From Gracilariopsis chorda (Eukaryota; Rhodophyta; Florideophyceae; Gracilariales; Gracilariaceae): a stretch of DNA of 64,000 bases. The notes under the pieces are model-generated. The model was not told the origin of the DNA. It saw only the letters and a program-made list of their open reading frames with translations, and made no database searches. The translations under genes were made by a program, and so were the position numbers. Location: positions 1 through 64,000 of the forward strand of contig NBIV01000266.1 of the NCBI GenBank assembly GCA_003194525.1. The letters run 5' to 3'. Positions 16,607 to 26,599 of this stretch are shown in pieces. Every line of letters starts with the position of its first letter. The stretch's first letter is position 1.

Positions 16607-18662
16607 TATAGTGCCTAGATGAATAGTGCTAACCTTTATATTGTGCCACCATCAACCTGGTGGCTCAAAAATGGCGCGTATTTGAAACAAACGTAACACT
16701 CGGCCATAAACGTGACAAACCCCCGCCAAAACAAGCAAACCCATTACAGATTCCTTCCTAGCACCCACACCAGGGCTTCCAAACGTTCCCCCGATGAGAC
16801 GAACGCTTCTCCATCTGACTAAGCTCGAAAGATGGCACCATCACGCACTAATCCTAAGACGAGACGAACACGTCTAGATCTTTCTCAGAAGATTGAAGCC
16901 GCTCGGTCGCTGAGCTCTGGCATCTCCGCATCCACCGTGATGAAGAAATTCTCTATTTTCCGTCGAACGGCAACCAATCTTAAGAAGAATGCATCGCGAA
17001 TCATTGAACTTGCTGAAACCACTTCCCTATCGCTGCAAAGAAAATCATTGCGGCCCCCTGCGTTTCCCAAAATCGAAGATGAACTTCTAATATTCGTTAC
17101 CTTTGCACGATGCTGCAAGTTGCCAATCACGCAAGCTGTGTTACAGCACAAGGCGCTTATGATACGCGACAATCTGGAAAAGAACATAGCGAGCAATCAA
17201 ATCTTAGAACATCACAAACTGTCCAAGTTTACGGCATCGATTGGTTGGGTTCAGAACTTCATACGCAGACATGCGTTGCGCTCCGTTGGTCTTCACGGCG
17301 AAGGCGGGAGTGCATCTGCTGCACAAGTTGCGGACAAAATGTCAGAGCTGAAAGCAAAGCTGCGCAGTTACGATGTGGATTGCATTTATAATGTTGACGA
17401 GACAGGGTTATTCTACAAACTTTTGCCTCGCCGTACGTATATAACAGAAGAGGAGAACAGGAAAACAATTCGCGGAACTAAAGCCATGAAGTCGAAGGAT
17501 AGAATCACAGCTTATGTCTGTACCAACGGAGACGGTTCGCGGAAGCTGCCAATGGCGATTATAGGCAAAGCAAAAAACCCTCGCTGTTTCCGTCTTGGCC
17601 AACCCCCGGTGCCTTACTTCAGTCAAAAGAACTCTTGGTCTGATACGCTAACGTTTAAACGGTGTTTCTATGAAGTATTTCTACCATTTATTCGCAAAGC
17701 AACATCCCGTCCTTGCGTTCTTCTTATGGATAACTGTGGGCCACACGGTACTGACTTGAAGGATAGCCGTAACCAAGTCACTATCATGACGCTTCCTCCG
17801 AATTGTACAGCTATTCATCAGCCCATGGATTTGGGCATAATCGCTGCTTGGAAAGTGCGGTATCGCGGGCTGCTACTGCGCAAGATAGTGCTGGACATCG
17901 AGACGCGGCAGCAAAGGCGAGAGAGCAATTGGGCTCTGATTGCAGGAATGAAGGGAATCGACGAAGGGCATGATCCTCACCTTCTTGATGTTTCCAAAAT
18001 GGTGGAGGAGTCTTGGAGTAATGTTTCGCAATCAACCATTGCACGGTGTTGGGTGAAAGCTAATGTGTTACCATTGCCACATGCCTGCGATATCACGTCC
18101 AGTGAAGGAAAGATGTCTAATACGCAAAACAGTGAGGACGTGAAGGCTATGACTAAGATGGTGGAGCAGCTTAGCATTTCACTGGATCGCCGTGATCCCT
18201 TTTATGAACAAGTGTTTGAACCTGTGAATCAAGAACAGGTCGAGCGCTGGTTGACGATTGAAGAGAACTCACTAGTGAGTGAGGCTGTGGTCGAAGATGC
18301 TCTGTATTTTGACGAACTGAGAGCGGTAGAGAGCGCATCATCGCCTGAAGTGGAGTCTGATGATGATGGGGACACTATTATGGCGGAAGCGTTGCCCCCT
18401 GAAGCTGAGATAATCGTCAAACTGCGCGAATTAGAGAAATGGGCGTTTGACAGTAACCTTTCCGACGTCTCCTACTCGTTGCGAAAGGCAAGGCAAGGGT
18501 TCTTGCGAGCAAAAAGACGTGAGGTTTCTGGTAGTACGCGACAGTTGTTGATTACCGAGATGCTGGAGTAGCTATATTGTAAGTAGTTTTGCTCTGAACT
18601 ATATATTTCCCAATTCGGTATAGTGCCACCATCTCGGTATTGTACGAGGGTAGCACTATATA
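16607..18662 (+). mobile_element. pogo/Tigger-like DNA transposon, looks whole
   Basis: The ends read TATAGTGC (16,607) and GCACTATA (ending 18,660), with TA at both borders as expected for Tc1/mariner/pogo target sites. The terminal sequences are inverted but imperfect: the left end repeats AGTGCTAACC and TTGTGCCACCAT, the right end repeats GTGCCACCAT and GGGTAGCACTA. The single gene fills most of the ~2.05 kb. It lies inside the Harbinger-type transposase, whose two halves flank it in the same strand sense. Confidence 0.8.
16832..18571 (+). CDS. pogo/Tigger-like transposase, 579 residues, intact
   Basis: DDE-type transposase that cuts and pastes the surrounding element at TA sites. An N-terminal CENP-B/psq-like helix-turn-helix covers about residues 15-65 (LDLSQKIEAARSLSSG), a second CENP-B-type DNA-binding domain about 75-155 (ending SIGWVQNFIRRHALRS), and the DDE catalytic domain about 180-380. 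The catalytic triad is visible: Asp189 in YNVDETGLFYKL, Asp300 in LLMDNCGPHG and Asp333 in HQPMDLGIIAAW, with 32 residues between the last two. The C-terminus is acidic (VESDDDGDTIM). The ATG at 16832 (MAPSRTNP) is the natural start and gives a normal family length. No break is seen, so the copy could be active or recently so. Confidence 0.9.
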   Translation: MAPSRTNPKTRRTRLDLSQKIEAARSLSSGISASTVMKKFSIFRRTATNLKKNASRIIELAETTSLSLQRKSLRPPAFPKIEDELLIFVTFARCCKLPITQAVLQHKALMIRDNLEKNIASNQILEHHKLSKFTASIGWVQNFIRRHALRSVGLHGEGGSASAAQVADKMSELKAKLRSYDVDCIYNVDETGLFYKLLPRRTYITEEENRKTIRGTKAMKSKDRITAYVCTNGDGSRKLPMAIIGKAKNPRCFRLGQPPVPYFSQKNSWSDTLTFKRCFYEVFLPFIRKATSRPCVLLMDNCGPHGTDLKDSRNQVTIMTLPPNCTAIHQPMDLGIIAAWKVRYRGLLLRKIVLDIETRQQRRESNWALIAGMKGIDEGHDPHLLDVSKMVEESWSNVSQSTIARCWVKANVLPLPHACDITSSEGKMSNTQNSEDVKAMTKMVEQLSISLDRRDPFYEQVFEPVNQEQVERWLTIEENSLVSEAVVEDALYFDELRAVESASSPEVESDDDGDTIMAEALPPEAEIIVKLRELEKWAFDSNLSDVSYSLRKARQGFLRAKRREVSGSTRQLLITEMLE

Positions 18663-18702
18663 GTAGTACCCACTGTAAGAAGGTTACTGGGCTCACTCTT
18701 GG

Positions 18703-19160
18703 ATCAAGGATATCAGGGAGCAAAGAAATTTTGAAGGGCTATACATCCCAAAAAGAAGCCAAGGAACGGGTTGCCTAGTTTGGATGAAGAAAGTGAAGTT
18801 AGGAAATTTTCATCGGATCGGATTATCTTCGAAAATTATTTCGGTCGCTGGTGCAATTTTTGGTCAATTTTATGTTTCAAGTTTGGATGAAACGAAAAAT
18901 TGTATGAAAAAAGTTTTATATTTTGTCTTGGAATGACAAACATGCACGTAACTTTGCATCCGCTCCGAAACATGGATGAAGAGTTTTATGTGCGTGTCAT
19001 GAACAGACAGTATGCTTTAGGGGAGAAATTTGGAAAGAAGAGGAGATTGGCAACTCAGAAATGTCGCAAAAAGCGGCAGCGCCGCTTGAACGTTCAGTTT
19101 CGTAAAGTTGCGAGCGATGACGAGACGCTAGATCCGCGTTATTGGTTGTCAAGTACGTAA
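18703..19160 (+). pseudogene. Harbinger-type (DDE_Tnp_4) transposase, 3' part
   Basis: One continuous frame resumes the transposase after the pogo insertion: DQGYQGAKKF, HPKKKPRNG, SSDRIIFENYFGRW, then VTLHPLRNMDEEFYVRVMNRQ and a basic tail KKRQRRL ending at 19,160 (PRYWLSST). The GYQGA, ENYFGR and LHPLR words are typical of the C-terminal half of DDE_Tnp_4 transposases. Two in-frame TGA stops (near 18,733 and 18,894) interrupt it. The last ~85 codons also stand as a separate small ORF, but I read them as the tail of this gene. Confidence 0.7.
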
Positions 19161-19637
19161 TTTGGAGATTTACTTGTGTGTTTAGCTAACAACTTTAGTA
19201 CTACAGTTTATGATAAGTTTATGAGTAGATGAATTCTTTGCATTACATGCGGTTTTGTGCCCTACCTGTGCATTAAATCGAAAGCAACGCAAATCTAAGC
19301 TCTTTGCGCTTTAGTAGAATAACTGCTTTGTAGTCTTAATGAATACTCCAGTTTTTCTAGCACTATACGCCACGTGAATCTTCCCAAATCCCTGTTTGGT
19401 AAGGTTCATTGCATTGAATTAGGTGTGTTTGAAACCGGTTCAGCAAAGCCACCGCCCAGGAGTGCCATTAACGATTCGCTAATGGCACTGCCATGATTCA
19501 TTGAAGAACATAATTACTGCTTAATAGCCTGTTTAGCAAGAGAACTGCTGCCATCAAAGCCCGTTGAGGAAAAGAAATCCTGCAATCAAAGCCCGCTAAT
19601 ATTCAAGGTACTTGCTGAGAATTCTTCGTGCACGTCA
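19161..19637. other. No gene seen
   Basis: AT-rich stretch without supported coding sequence. A short inverted match (GTGCCATTAACGA / TCGCTAATGGCAC) at about 19,463-19,490 forms a hairpin. The words ATCAAAGCCCG near 19,553 and 19,585 are a short direct repeat. Confidence 0.35.
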
Positions 19638-20185
19638 ATGGCCGATCAAGCCGAAGGTACTTCGTCCAATCCAGCTGAGGCAAGTCGCGAATGGTTTTCG
19701 TCCAAGCTGTCTGAGACAAAGAATAAATTGGATTCATTTTTCTCCCTCGCTGGAATCGTCGAGAAGAAGTACTCTAGGTGCCACGATAGAATATCTCGAA
19801 TGGTTCAATATTTGCAAGAAGAGCTAAAGACACAGCAGCCTGTAAGAAAAGAGGCATATTTGTTTTGTTGAATAGAACTTTATTTTCTGACTATTTGCAG
19901 CAATTTGACTGTCTCCGATGCTAATGTGGACCACGTTCTAAACGATATAGTAGCAAATGGAGTGAAAATAGTTGCCTTACGTATCCTTTTTGATGCCGTT
20001 TTTTTGGGCACATTGCTTTACGAAAAGTATCTGAGTCGGAAAGGTCCCTACGTTTGGAGAAATGCAAAGATCAGATTGAGAACTATTCTAATCCTGTGAT
20101 CGGAAGCAGCCGGTTTACTTCTTTATCAAATATTTCGAGTGGAAGCAGCCACAGTGGATTCGCTCGCAATGCAACCGGCTTCTGA
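19638..20185 (+). CDS. Coiled-coil protein, probably three exons
   Basis: Unrecognised. Exon 1 starts at ATG 19638 (MADQAEGTSSNP) and encodes a helical region (KLSETKNKLDSFF, RISRMVQYLQEELKTQQP). A 59 nt intron follows (19,842-19,900, GTAAGA...TTGCAG). Exon 2 reads NLTVSDANVDHVLNDIV, and a second ~57 nt intron (about 19,981-20,037, GTATCC...AAAAG) joins it in frame to SESERSLRLEKCKDQIENY and a Ser-rich end at TGA 20185. AATAAA follows at 20,260. The first junction leaves the frame off by one with these exact sites, so either a different splice site is used or one base is wrong. Heptad-like Leu spacing suggests a coiled coil. The rich mix of splice and polyA signals makes this the best-supported ordinary gene in the region. 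Confidence 0.55.
19842..19900 (+). other. Probable 59 nt intron
   Basis: Donor GTAAGA, pyrimidine-rich end and acceptor TTTGCAG. The length equals that of the candidate intron in the small gene of the tandem array (33,768-33,826). Confidence 0.55.
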
Positions 20186-20329
20186 CCCAGAAGCGATTCT
20201 TTCTATCTTCGCGAGTCGTAAGACATTTGAATTCTATGATGTTGAGAACATCATGAACAAATAAACAAGCAAATTACGTATGCTGCATCACAATGAATTT
20301 TATTCTTACTTTCAACTCAAGGCTTCAGC

Positions 20330-20860
20330 AGCGAGTAAATCGCGGCCGCATAAGTGGACAAGACAGTGCGAATGTGGGAGGCGGGCAGCGGAGAATCCCA
20401 GGGAAGGTCTCTGTTTGGTCACACAAACTGGTTGAGATGTGATGCCATGAGTGCGGACGGAGAGCGTGATGTGTCCGGCTCCGCCGACAAGACTGTGCGG
20501 GTGTAGGAGGTGGGCAGCGCAGAGACCGTGGGACTGTCACTTGTTGGCTACACAGGTTGGTGGAGAGTGTTGCGATGATTGCAGACAGAGAGCGTGTTTT
20601 GTCCGGCTCAGACGCCAAGACTGCGCAGGTGCAGGAGGCGATCAGCGGAAGGCCTGTGTGGCAACTGCATGGGCACGAAAGCGATTTGAAAAGAGTTAGC
20701 CTGAGCAAGGACGGCTCCCAAGTTGTGTCATACCACGCGGACAATGTGGGAAGGGTTTGGCGCGTGGCAAAGTGCGAGTGCGTGGTGACATCTCGCGACG
20801 AGGCATGGAATTCTGCGTTAGACGCGCTACAGCAAGAGAGCCGTTGGACATGAGCACGGA
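20330..20860 (+). pseudogene. WD40-repeat protein remnant
   Basis: At least four degenerate WD40 units with a ~126 bp period can be read across frames. Recognisable pieces are CDAMSADGERDVSGSADKTVRV (a stop stands where Trp is expected), ADRERVLSGSDAKTAQV, and RVSLSKDGSQVVSYHADNVGRVWRV. The sharp GSADKT and GHESDLKRV words match the multi-repeat WD40 type found downstream of NACHT/NB-ARC ATPases. Frame changes between units and in-frame stops mark a pseudogene. No upstream ATPase domain is visible. Sequence to about 21,100 may be further decayed repeats. Confidence 0.7.
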
Positions 20861-21608
20861 GGAGGTCGTGGCTTCTTGAATCAAGGGAGGTGACGGTGGT
20901 CCAGCGGGACGGGAGCGAGGTGGTTCTGGGAACCTGTGACATTGGTGAAGTTGGGCGTTTCGACGATTCGTGGTTCACCAGCGGATGCTCGGAGGGGAAC
21001 GCGGCGGCTGCTGGCTTTTGGCGGCACCGCGCAGGAGAGACAAGGTGGTGGGTTGTGCCGAGGGTAGAAAGGTGGCGACGTACACGAACCGACGTGGTTT
21101 GCGACGAGGGCTTCTTTTTTTCTCGTATGGCTTGACTCGAAACACGTTGAAGATAGCCAAATTGGCAGTTGAGGAACGGAGAATGTATTGAGAAACTGAC
21201 ATCCCCAGATTTGAGGAATTCCTCTGTTTTGCTCCCCAAAACTGGAGGAATTCTCTCATTTCACGTTACCAGATCTCCCCGATTTGCAGCCCAAAGTGAA
21301 GGAATTTCTCCGATTCGCACCCCAAAGTGGAAAAATATGCCTCAGATTGCCGTTGTTCCATTCTAAGGAAATATGGAAACACTTCACCAAAAAAGGAGTG
21401 CTATGCCCAAACCGTTTGTGAAAAGAGCGTTGCAATTGCCTGCAGCGGTGATACACAGTCCGTTTAGAGCCAAGTTGAGTTGCTTGGAAAACAAGGTGAT
21501 ACAAACGTAATTGTTTCCACCACCGAAGCCTTGTGTCATCGACGTTTGAATTCAATAACTGAAAATGATGCTGAAGTGTAGAAGAAGCTGTGAAGGATTG
21601 TCTCCTTC
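20861..21608. other. Decayed flank of the WD40 gene with a short minisatellite
   Basis: The first part (VQRDGSEVVLGTCD) may be another WD40 unit. From 21,205 to 21,345 a short degenerate tandem repeat occurs: the pair GAGGAATTCCTC...CCCCAAAACTG recurs as GAGGAATTCTCTC, AAGGAATTTCTCC...CCCCAAAGTG and so on, with 32-54 bp spacing. No gene is supported. Confidence 0.45.
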
Positions 21609-22217
21609 ATGGTGTTCCTCGGAGTAGCGGGGACGGCTGCTGAGTGGTTTGTAGACTCGCTGAGCACGCTTGCAGGAAGTACTGGTGTGTGGCATGAGAA
21701 AGGTAAGGCATCCAGAAGTACGATCTTGTCCATCGCGTTTGCCCGGCTTGTATCAAATCTTTCTCGCTACATTGCAGCATATGGATATCTTGAGAGCGTC
21801 ATCTTCTTATTGAAAAGCATCTGGTTTAGCACGTGGATAACTCCAAAGCTGGAAACTCAGCTAAGGCGAGCCTTGCCATCCTTCGCGAGATATTGCGGGT
21901 CTCCAATGATCCCAATGACTTTATATTGGACTATGATTTCTATTAGAAATCTTCGGCAGTATGTAAAGAGTGGAAAAGAACTGTCTTGCGTTTATTTTGC
22001 ATTATCATACATGCGAAAACGTGAAGATTTAAGGCAAGATGGAAATGTCGCATTCGCCGATTTATTAAACACAAATGATGGGGAAAACTTCGGCGTGCCC
22101 ACCGATGAATATCTATCTCAGCTTGCGTCACGAACAGATCTGAACGGATATAAATTACTCAGCTTAAAGCACGATTTTTGGGCATACAAGGACCTTTTCG
22201 TATTGATGAGTTGCTAG
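21609..22217 (+). CDS. Hypothetical helical protein fragment
   Basis: Unrecognised 202-codon frame. The sequence looks like a real helical protein (LSRYIAAYGYLESVIFLLKSIW, NLRQYVKSGKELSCVYFALSYM, LASRTDLNGYKLLSLKHDFWAYKDL) rather than a chance ORF. It has no clear signal peptide; several amphipathic helices resemble an alpha-solenoid. The first ATG follows a plausible context, but an upstream exon is possible. Downstream frames at 22,473 and 22,819 have a similar helical character and may be later exons of the same gene or parts of a decayed copy. Confidence 0.4.
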   Translation: MVFLGVAGTAAEWFVDSLSTLAGSTGVWHEKGKASRSTILSIAFARLVSNLSRYIAAYGYLESVIFLLKSIWFSTWITPKLETQLRRALPSFARYCGSPMIPMTLYWTMISIRNLRQYVKSGKELSCVYFALSYMRKREDLRQDGNVAFADLLNTNDGENFGVPTDEYLSQLASRTDLNGYKLLSLKHDFWAYKDLFVLMSC

Positions 22218-22818
22218 GATCTGGGTTTACAGCAAAGTAAGTTTTCCATAGTGTCGTCATCCCTGTTCTGCAAGACCCTTTTTGGTTCAGAGAATGGTTC
22301 TCCTCTAGGGTCTCTGTTTTCCCGACACTCAGCGACCACCTTGATTCTAATTTGCTCGTATTGAAACGATGGGCACCTTCATGGCATGAGGCCAGCTATC
22401 CTTCTAGAGCTAATAAACCTATTTTTGGGCTAGTACTATTGGTACAAAAACTTATCTGAATCACTTAAAGTCTTGTTTTCGATAAAATGGATCTGGAGGT
22501 TCTTGGCACCGTATGCAAGTGTGGAACAAGCGAAGACACTGCGAAACAGGGTGTATTTCTACGGTTGTCCGGTTCCCATTGATAAGGAGAAAATTGCAGT
22601 TGACAGAGAACGAATTTCTGCTGCTCTACTCCATATGGTTGTGAGTTTGTGTTGGAAAAAGAGACTGCCGGAGATGAGAAGATGATTATGAACTCGATTT
22701 TTATTAAGTCTTTTGGGGAAATCGAAATACTCTTGGCGCTGCTTGCTCAGCGCCGGCCCGATAAATGAGAGGAAGATGTTTTCGGCCTCCTTGTAAGTGA
22801 GCAGGCAACGAAATTGGA

Positions 22819-23217
22819 TTGCAAACATTGTCTCGTACTCTTGTACAGATTTCGTTGCGATATTGCACTCAAGAGGCTGCATATCAGTCTGTCGTGTCAT
22901 GCATCAGTCATCAGGCTTCTCGTGAAACACGATTGAGTTTTACATACTTGCTGCAAGGATTAAAGTTTGAAGCATCCAAGTATAGTGACTTGCATCGTAC
23001 TATCCGTTTGCAATGGTATCAGATAGATGCAGCCCAAGCAAGCCTGCTGGAGACTTCTATCGATCATATGAAGCCCGAGCACGCGGGAGAAACCAAAGAC
23101 TTCTTGTCTGAACAACTTTTTGAAGCAACAAAACTACTGAATAAAGCAATGTTGAGGAAACTTGCGCCGAGCAGTTTACTGATAGATGGACAGATGATAT
23201 CAGAAGTGCTTGTATGA
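22819..23217 (+). CDS. Hypothetical helical protein fragment
   Basis: Unrecognised 132-codon frame with helix-rich sequence (RLSFTYLLQGLKFEASKY, AQASLLETSIDHMKPEH, FEATKLLNKAMLRKL). It may be an exon of the gene suggested by 21,609-22,217. The stretch between the two (22,218-22,818) reads in other frames with stops, so the locus could be a pseudogene. Confidence 0.35.
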   Translation: MQTLSRTLVQISLRYCTQEAAYQSVVSCISHQASRETRLSFTYLLQGLKFEASKYSDLHRTIRLQWYQIDAAQASLLETSIDHMKPEHAGETKDFLSEQLFEATKLLNKAMLRKLAPSSLLIDGQMISEVLV

Positions 23218-23388
23218 AAGGTTTCCTGTAATTTGAGATCTCCTAGAGTGTCACAGAGGGCGGATTGGTGGCGACAGCGAGCACATCAAGTCGCAGAGTT
23301 ACTGAAAGCCGGAATTGTATTTATGACAGGAAGTGCCAGACCTACTGCCTGTAACTTGCTGGATCTTTGCTTCAGAAGGATCTGACAA

Positions 23389-23757
23389 GTGACAACAAGT
23401 GATGACAGCGAACAGAAAGGTGTGGCGGTAAGGCAGATTTGGGAATGGCCTGCAAACCAAGAGTTGAAGCGGCAACCCGAAGCAGCATTAGTGCCAGCTG
23501 TGTGGTGGGTTGAGCCACCAGAGCGTGAGTTAATGGTTCGCGTAATGGCATCGAGTTCTAAGTATGTTAGTTCTGCAAGTTCCTTGAGTGTTTTGAAGAG
23601 CGACGGGAGTGTGGTAGACAACTGGATTTTGTTGGAGGGATACGCCAGATGCCCATTTTACGAAAATGCTATCCCTCCCGAGAACATGTGGAGACAGAGT
23701 GATACAATCATTGACAAGGAAAGTGCAGTGGGAACTGGACATTTGAAACGCACGTAA
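23389..23757 (+). CDS. Unrecognised 122-codon ORF
   Basis: Contains WW and P-rich words (VPAVWWVEPPERELMV) and a Ser-rich centre, with no recognisable domain. The minus strand is also open over much of it. Weak support; it may be a decayed exon. Confidence 0.2.
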   Translation: MTTSDDSEQKGVAVRQIWEWPANQELKRQPEAALVPAVWWVEPPERELMVRVMASSSKYVSSASSLSVLKSDGSVVDNWILLEGYARCPFYENAIPPENMWRQSDTIIDKESAVGTGHLKRT

Positions 23758-24092
23758 TCGACATTTGTTAGCCTTGCTGTGTAGGCTCTAAAGATAGCTG
23801 TTAGCTTTCGTGGTCTGTGTGCACCTATGCGGTGAGTAGCTTCTCGCATTGAGGTGCATAGAATGAATTTAGCTGTTAAGAAGCTTTCAATGGCTCTGTG
23901 AGGATCCCATTACGCAGGATTTATCTAAGTTACGGGGCATGTGGGATGGAAACATAATGGTAGTACACTGTGGACACTGAGCAAACCATTTCAGAGTACA
24001 GAGAAGAGCGTGAAGACTGTTGTGACTGCTGAGAGCCTTTGAGTTTGTGTCTTTTTTATTTAGAAAGTTTGTCCGCTTTTTGTATTCATGAC

Positions 24093-24933
24093 TTCACTCC
24101 TCTTGAACGAGAAGTGTCATACGACTCCTTACCTTCTTTGGACAGATATATATTATCAAAGATGATGTCTCTCACCGACAAAGAAGCTGCGTATGACTCT
24201 TCATTTTTCAGAGTGTATCAAGCTCTTCACAGCCTTGCTGTTGCTGACTTGTCAAAATATTACTTGGACATAGCGAAAGATTGTTTGTATGTTTCCGCCC
24301 CGGATTGCTTCAGAAGATGGTTGTGTCAAGCAGTGAATGCATCGATGCTCGAGAATTTCGCATGGGCCTTGGCTCCAATAGTTTCGCACACTGCTGAAGA
24401 TCTTTGGCAGAACATGCCGTATGCTCTGGGTTCTAGGAATTCTAGTTTCCCGTACACATCATCTGTTTATGAAGACAGATGGTTTAAACGCCTACCTGAA
24501 AGCTAGAAGCAGATACAAAAGTCATTGAGGAATGGACAGTCGTACTCGAACCTCGAGACGCGTGAACAAAGTGATGTAGGCCGCTCCAGTAGCAAAGACT
24601 CTTGGAACGTCAATGAAAGCTTCTGTGAAGATCTTTGCCGCATACCCAGGGGATGCTGCTACTTTGCACAAAATGGTGCCCTGTATTAATGATCTGGAAA
24701 GTCTGAAGAGAGCATTTATTGTTTCGGATGTTGATGTCACTTCAACTGCGGATTTGGTTAAACAGTGTGCACATGTGAATGGTGATGGAAACTATGAGCA
24801 ACTGCGTTTTTTTATAGGAATAGATAAGGTTCTAACTCCCAAATGCCATATATGTTGGCACTATGACAGCACAGTAGGTGCACATCTCGATCACCAATTG
24901 ATTTTCATTCGTTGCAATGAAGCAACAGTTTAG
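24093..24933 (+). pseudogene. ileS: Isoleucyl-tRNA synthetase, organelle/bacterial type, C-terminal remnant
   Basis: The anticodon-binding domain is clear: SLPSLDRYILSKM, then VADLSKYYLDIAKDCLYVSAP, then LAPIVSHTAEDLWQNMP, all hallmarks of bacterial and organellar IleRS. After two frame changes and an in-frame stop (near 24,505-24,580) the sequence continues as IEEWTVVLEPRD, VAKTLGTSMKASVKIFA, and ends in the C-terminal zinc-binding unit KCHICWHYDSTVG...IRCNEA, matching C-x-x-C...C with one expected Cys not seen. The catalytic (HIGH/KMSKS) part is absent from the window, so this is a truncated copy. The functional gene for organellar protein synthesis should lie elsewhere in the genome. Confidence 0.75.
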
Positions 24934-25127
24934 ATGAGGATTGAATCAGTACCTATAGAACAATCAGAAGCCGTGTAACGCTTGAGACCAAAGACAATGA
25001 CGCATGGGTCAACCAACAAAGACGAAGACTTGAGAGATTTGACACAAACTCCCAAGGTGTGTTGCGGAAAGAGGCGAAGCGCTTCTACATAGCGACAGCG
25101 GTGGCCATTTCAGCTTTAGATCCCGGT

Positions 25128-25790
25128 TCAACGAATGCTGATAGAATAACAGAACGATAAAGAAACGCTAAAACAAAACGCAGCAACGACGCGACGCTGG
25201 TAAGCTTTTGATGATGAGTTAGCAATCTCAATTGATGAGATGAAAGGCGTCATTTGGCACCAAGAACTATGGCTTGACTGTAGGTGGCAAGGAATGCAGT
25301 GAGTTAAGTACGTCTTTCTTTGGACGATCTTCCCCTTATCGCTGGCTATATCTAAAAGACAATTATCAGCGACCACATGTTCGCTTGTGATCATAGTCAG
25401 TGGAGCACATTCACACGCATTGTGTGAGCACCCAGCGCTGTCCAATGTTTTCTGACGGTCATTTTGCGCAATAGAGTTACGCTTATCACTAACCTTGAAT
25501 GCGTCGTCGACTGTCAAGCGTGTCACACCGTCTTCGAAGCTGAACACGAACCGCTATCGTTCTTGCAGCCCACTGAGCCAAAAATCCAGTTGTCACCGCA
25601 TCCACTCAGACCACGATCACATTTTGTATGTGGATGTGATGTCCTCTTTATTTTGTGAGTGGTTTCCGAGACTACAAACGCTTGTTGTGCAGCGTTCACA
25701 TCGTACAGTGCTACCGTTTTTGACCACACGCCCCCATCGGTACAGGCCGGCTCTGCACGCTGCTCTGCTACTGCTATGAATATTGCACAC
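25128..25790 (-). pseudogene. Unrecognised minus-strand coding remnant
   Basis: Two adjoining minus-strand frames (25,792-25,523 and 25,547-25,128) read as a continuous protein-like sequence with a frame change near 25,540. It contains Cys- and His-bearing patches (TKCDRGLSGCGDNW, AGCSHNACECAPL) that could bind metal. No family is recognised. It lies 125 bp before the Ulp1-like remnant on the same strand. Confidence 0.3.
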
Positions 25791-25914
25791 ATAGATAATG
25801 ATCAAGAGCATATCTGACTGAGTATCCTACGATTTCCAACGATTGTCTAGTATTTATCTATCTAACGATTATTAAAGGTCATTATGAAATGCATACTTCG
25901 CTTCTTATCACTTT

Positions 25915-26595
25915 TTATCCTTGCGCAGTGTAGAGCGATTCCATAAATGGAAAGTGATATTGTATTTGTGCAGAGTAGATCGCAAAAGGGTGATTCATGT
26001 ACCACTGCTTCAACCCTGTTTCAAGAGCTAGTCGATTGCCCATGGTGCAAATGTCTGCATTGCTAGAGACGAAAGCAGCGTGATATGATTTATAAAAACC
26101 GCACTCCAGATCTGTTTGGTACATACGTTTCATCTCGATAACTCTCATAATACCTTTGATTGCTAAAGATCTATCAGGCAAATTTGAACCTGGAAACAGC
26201 GATGATAAAAACAAGAACACATTTTCCAGGAGCTTAGAATGCGGTGATGATTTTGGATCGTAGCTATCCAGCCAATAAGCAACAACCGTCTTCTATGCAG
26301 TTCGCCTCAATTCTCTCAGATACTCCAGCAGACCCTTTCCATTCAAAAGAACAACCAAAGAAGAGTGACTCCTTCCGCAAACCGGGATTAAAGATAAAGG
26401 CGAACTCCAAAACCGCTTTCTGTCATATAGAACAGAACTTGGACGGCCAGCCTCCATAGATTCACACAATCTATTGTGCTCTGACCTTCCCCTACTTAAT
26501 TGATGCTCCAACCTACCAGCACTAACATGCGAATCCAAAAAGTAGTCTTTGTTCAAGGTATCGATGAAGAAAATGCCCGAAACCACCTTCGCCAT
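25915..26595 (-). pseudogene. Second Ulp1/C48-like protease remnant
   Basis: Reading on the minus strand, PVCGRSHSSLVVLLN carries the catalytic His, AYWLDSYDPKSSPHSK the Asp, and YQTDLECGFYKSYHAAF the Gln and Cys, in the normal Ulp1 order. The frame is interrupted once. The pieces resemble the protease at 2,322-4,679 (CG-x2-H-x-SLVVL-x-N, SPH, LECGF-x3-YHAA), so both belong to one Ulp1 subfamily, probably spread with mobile elements. Here the residue after His is Ser instead of the usual Trp. An N-terminal extension (FFIDTLNKDYFLDSH) is visible, but no start is clear. Confidence 0.6.
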
Positions 26596-26599
26596 ATAT

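Noticed and set aside
21609-23217. Identification of the helical ORFs as a nucleoporin of the Nup133/Nup160 type.
   Set aside because: The resemblance is limited to general alpha-solenoid character. No diagnostic motif is visible, so I left them unnamed.
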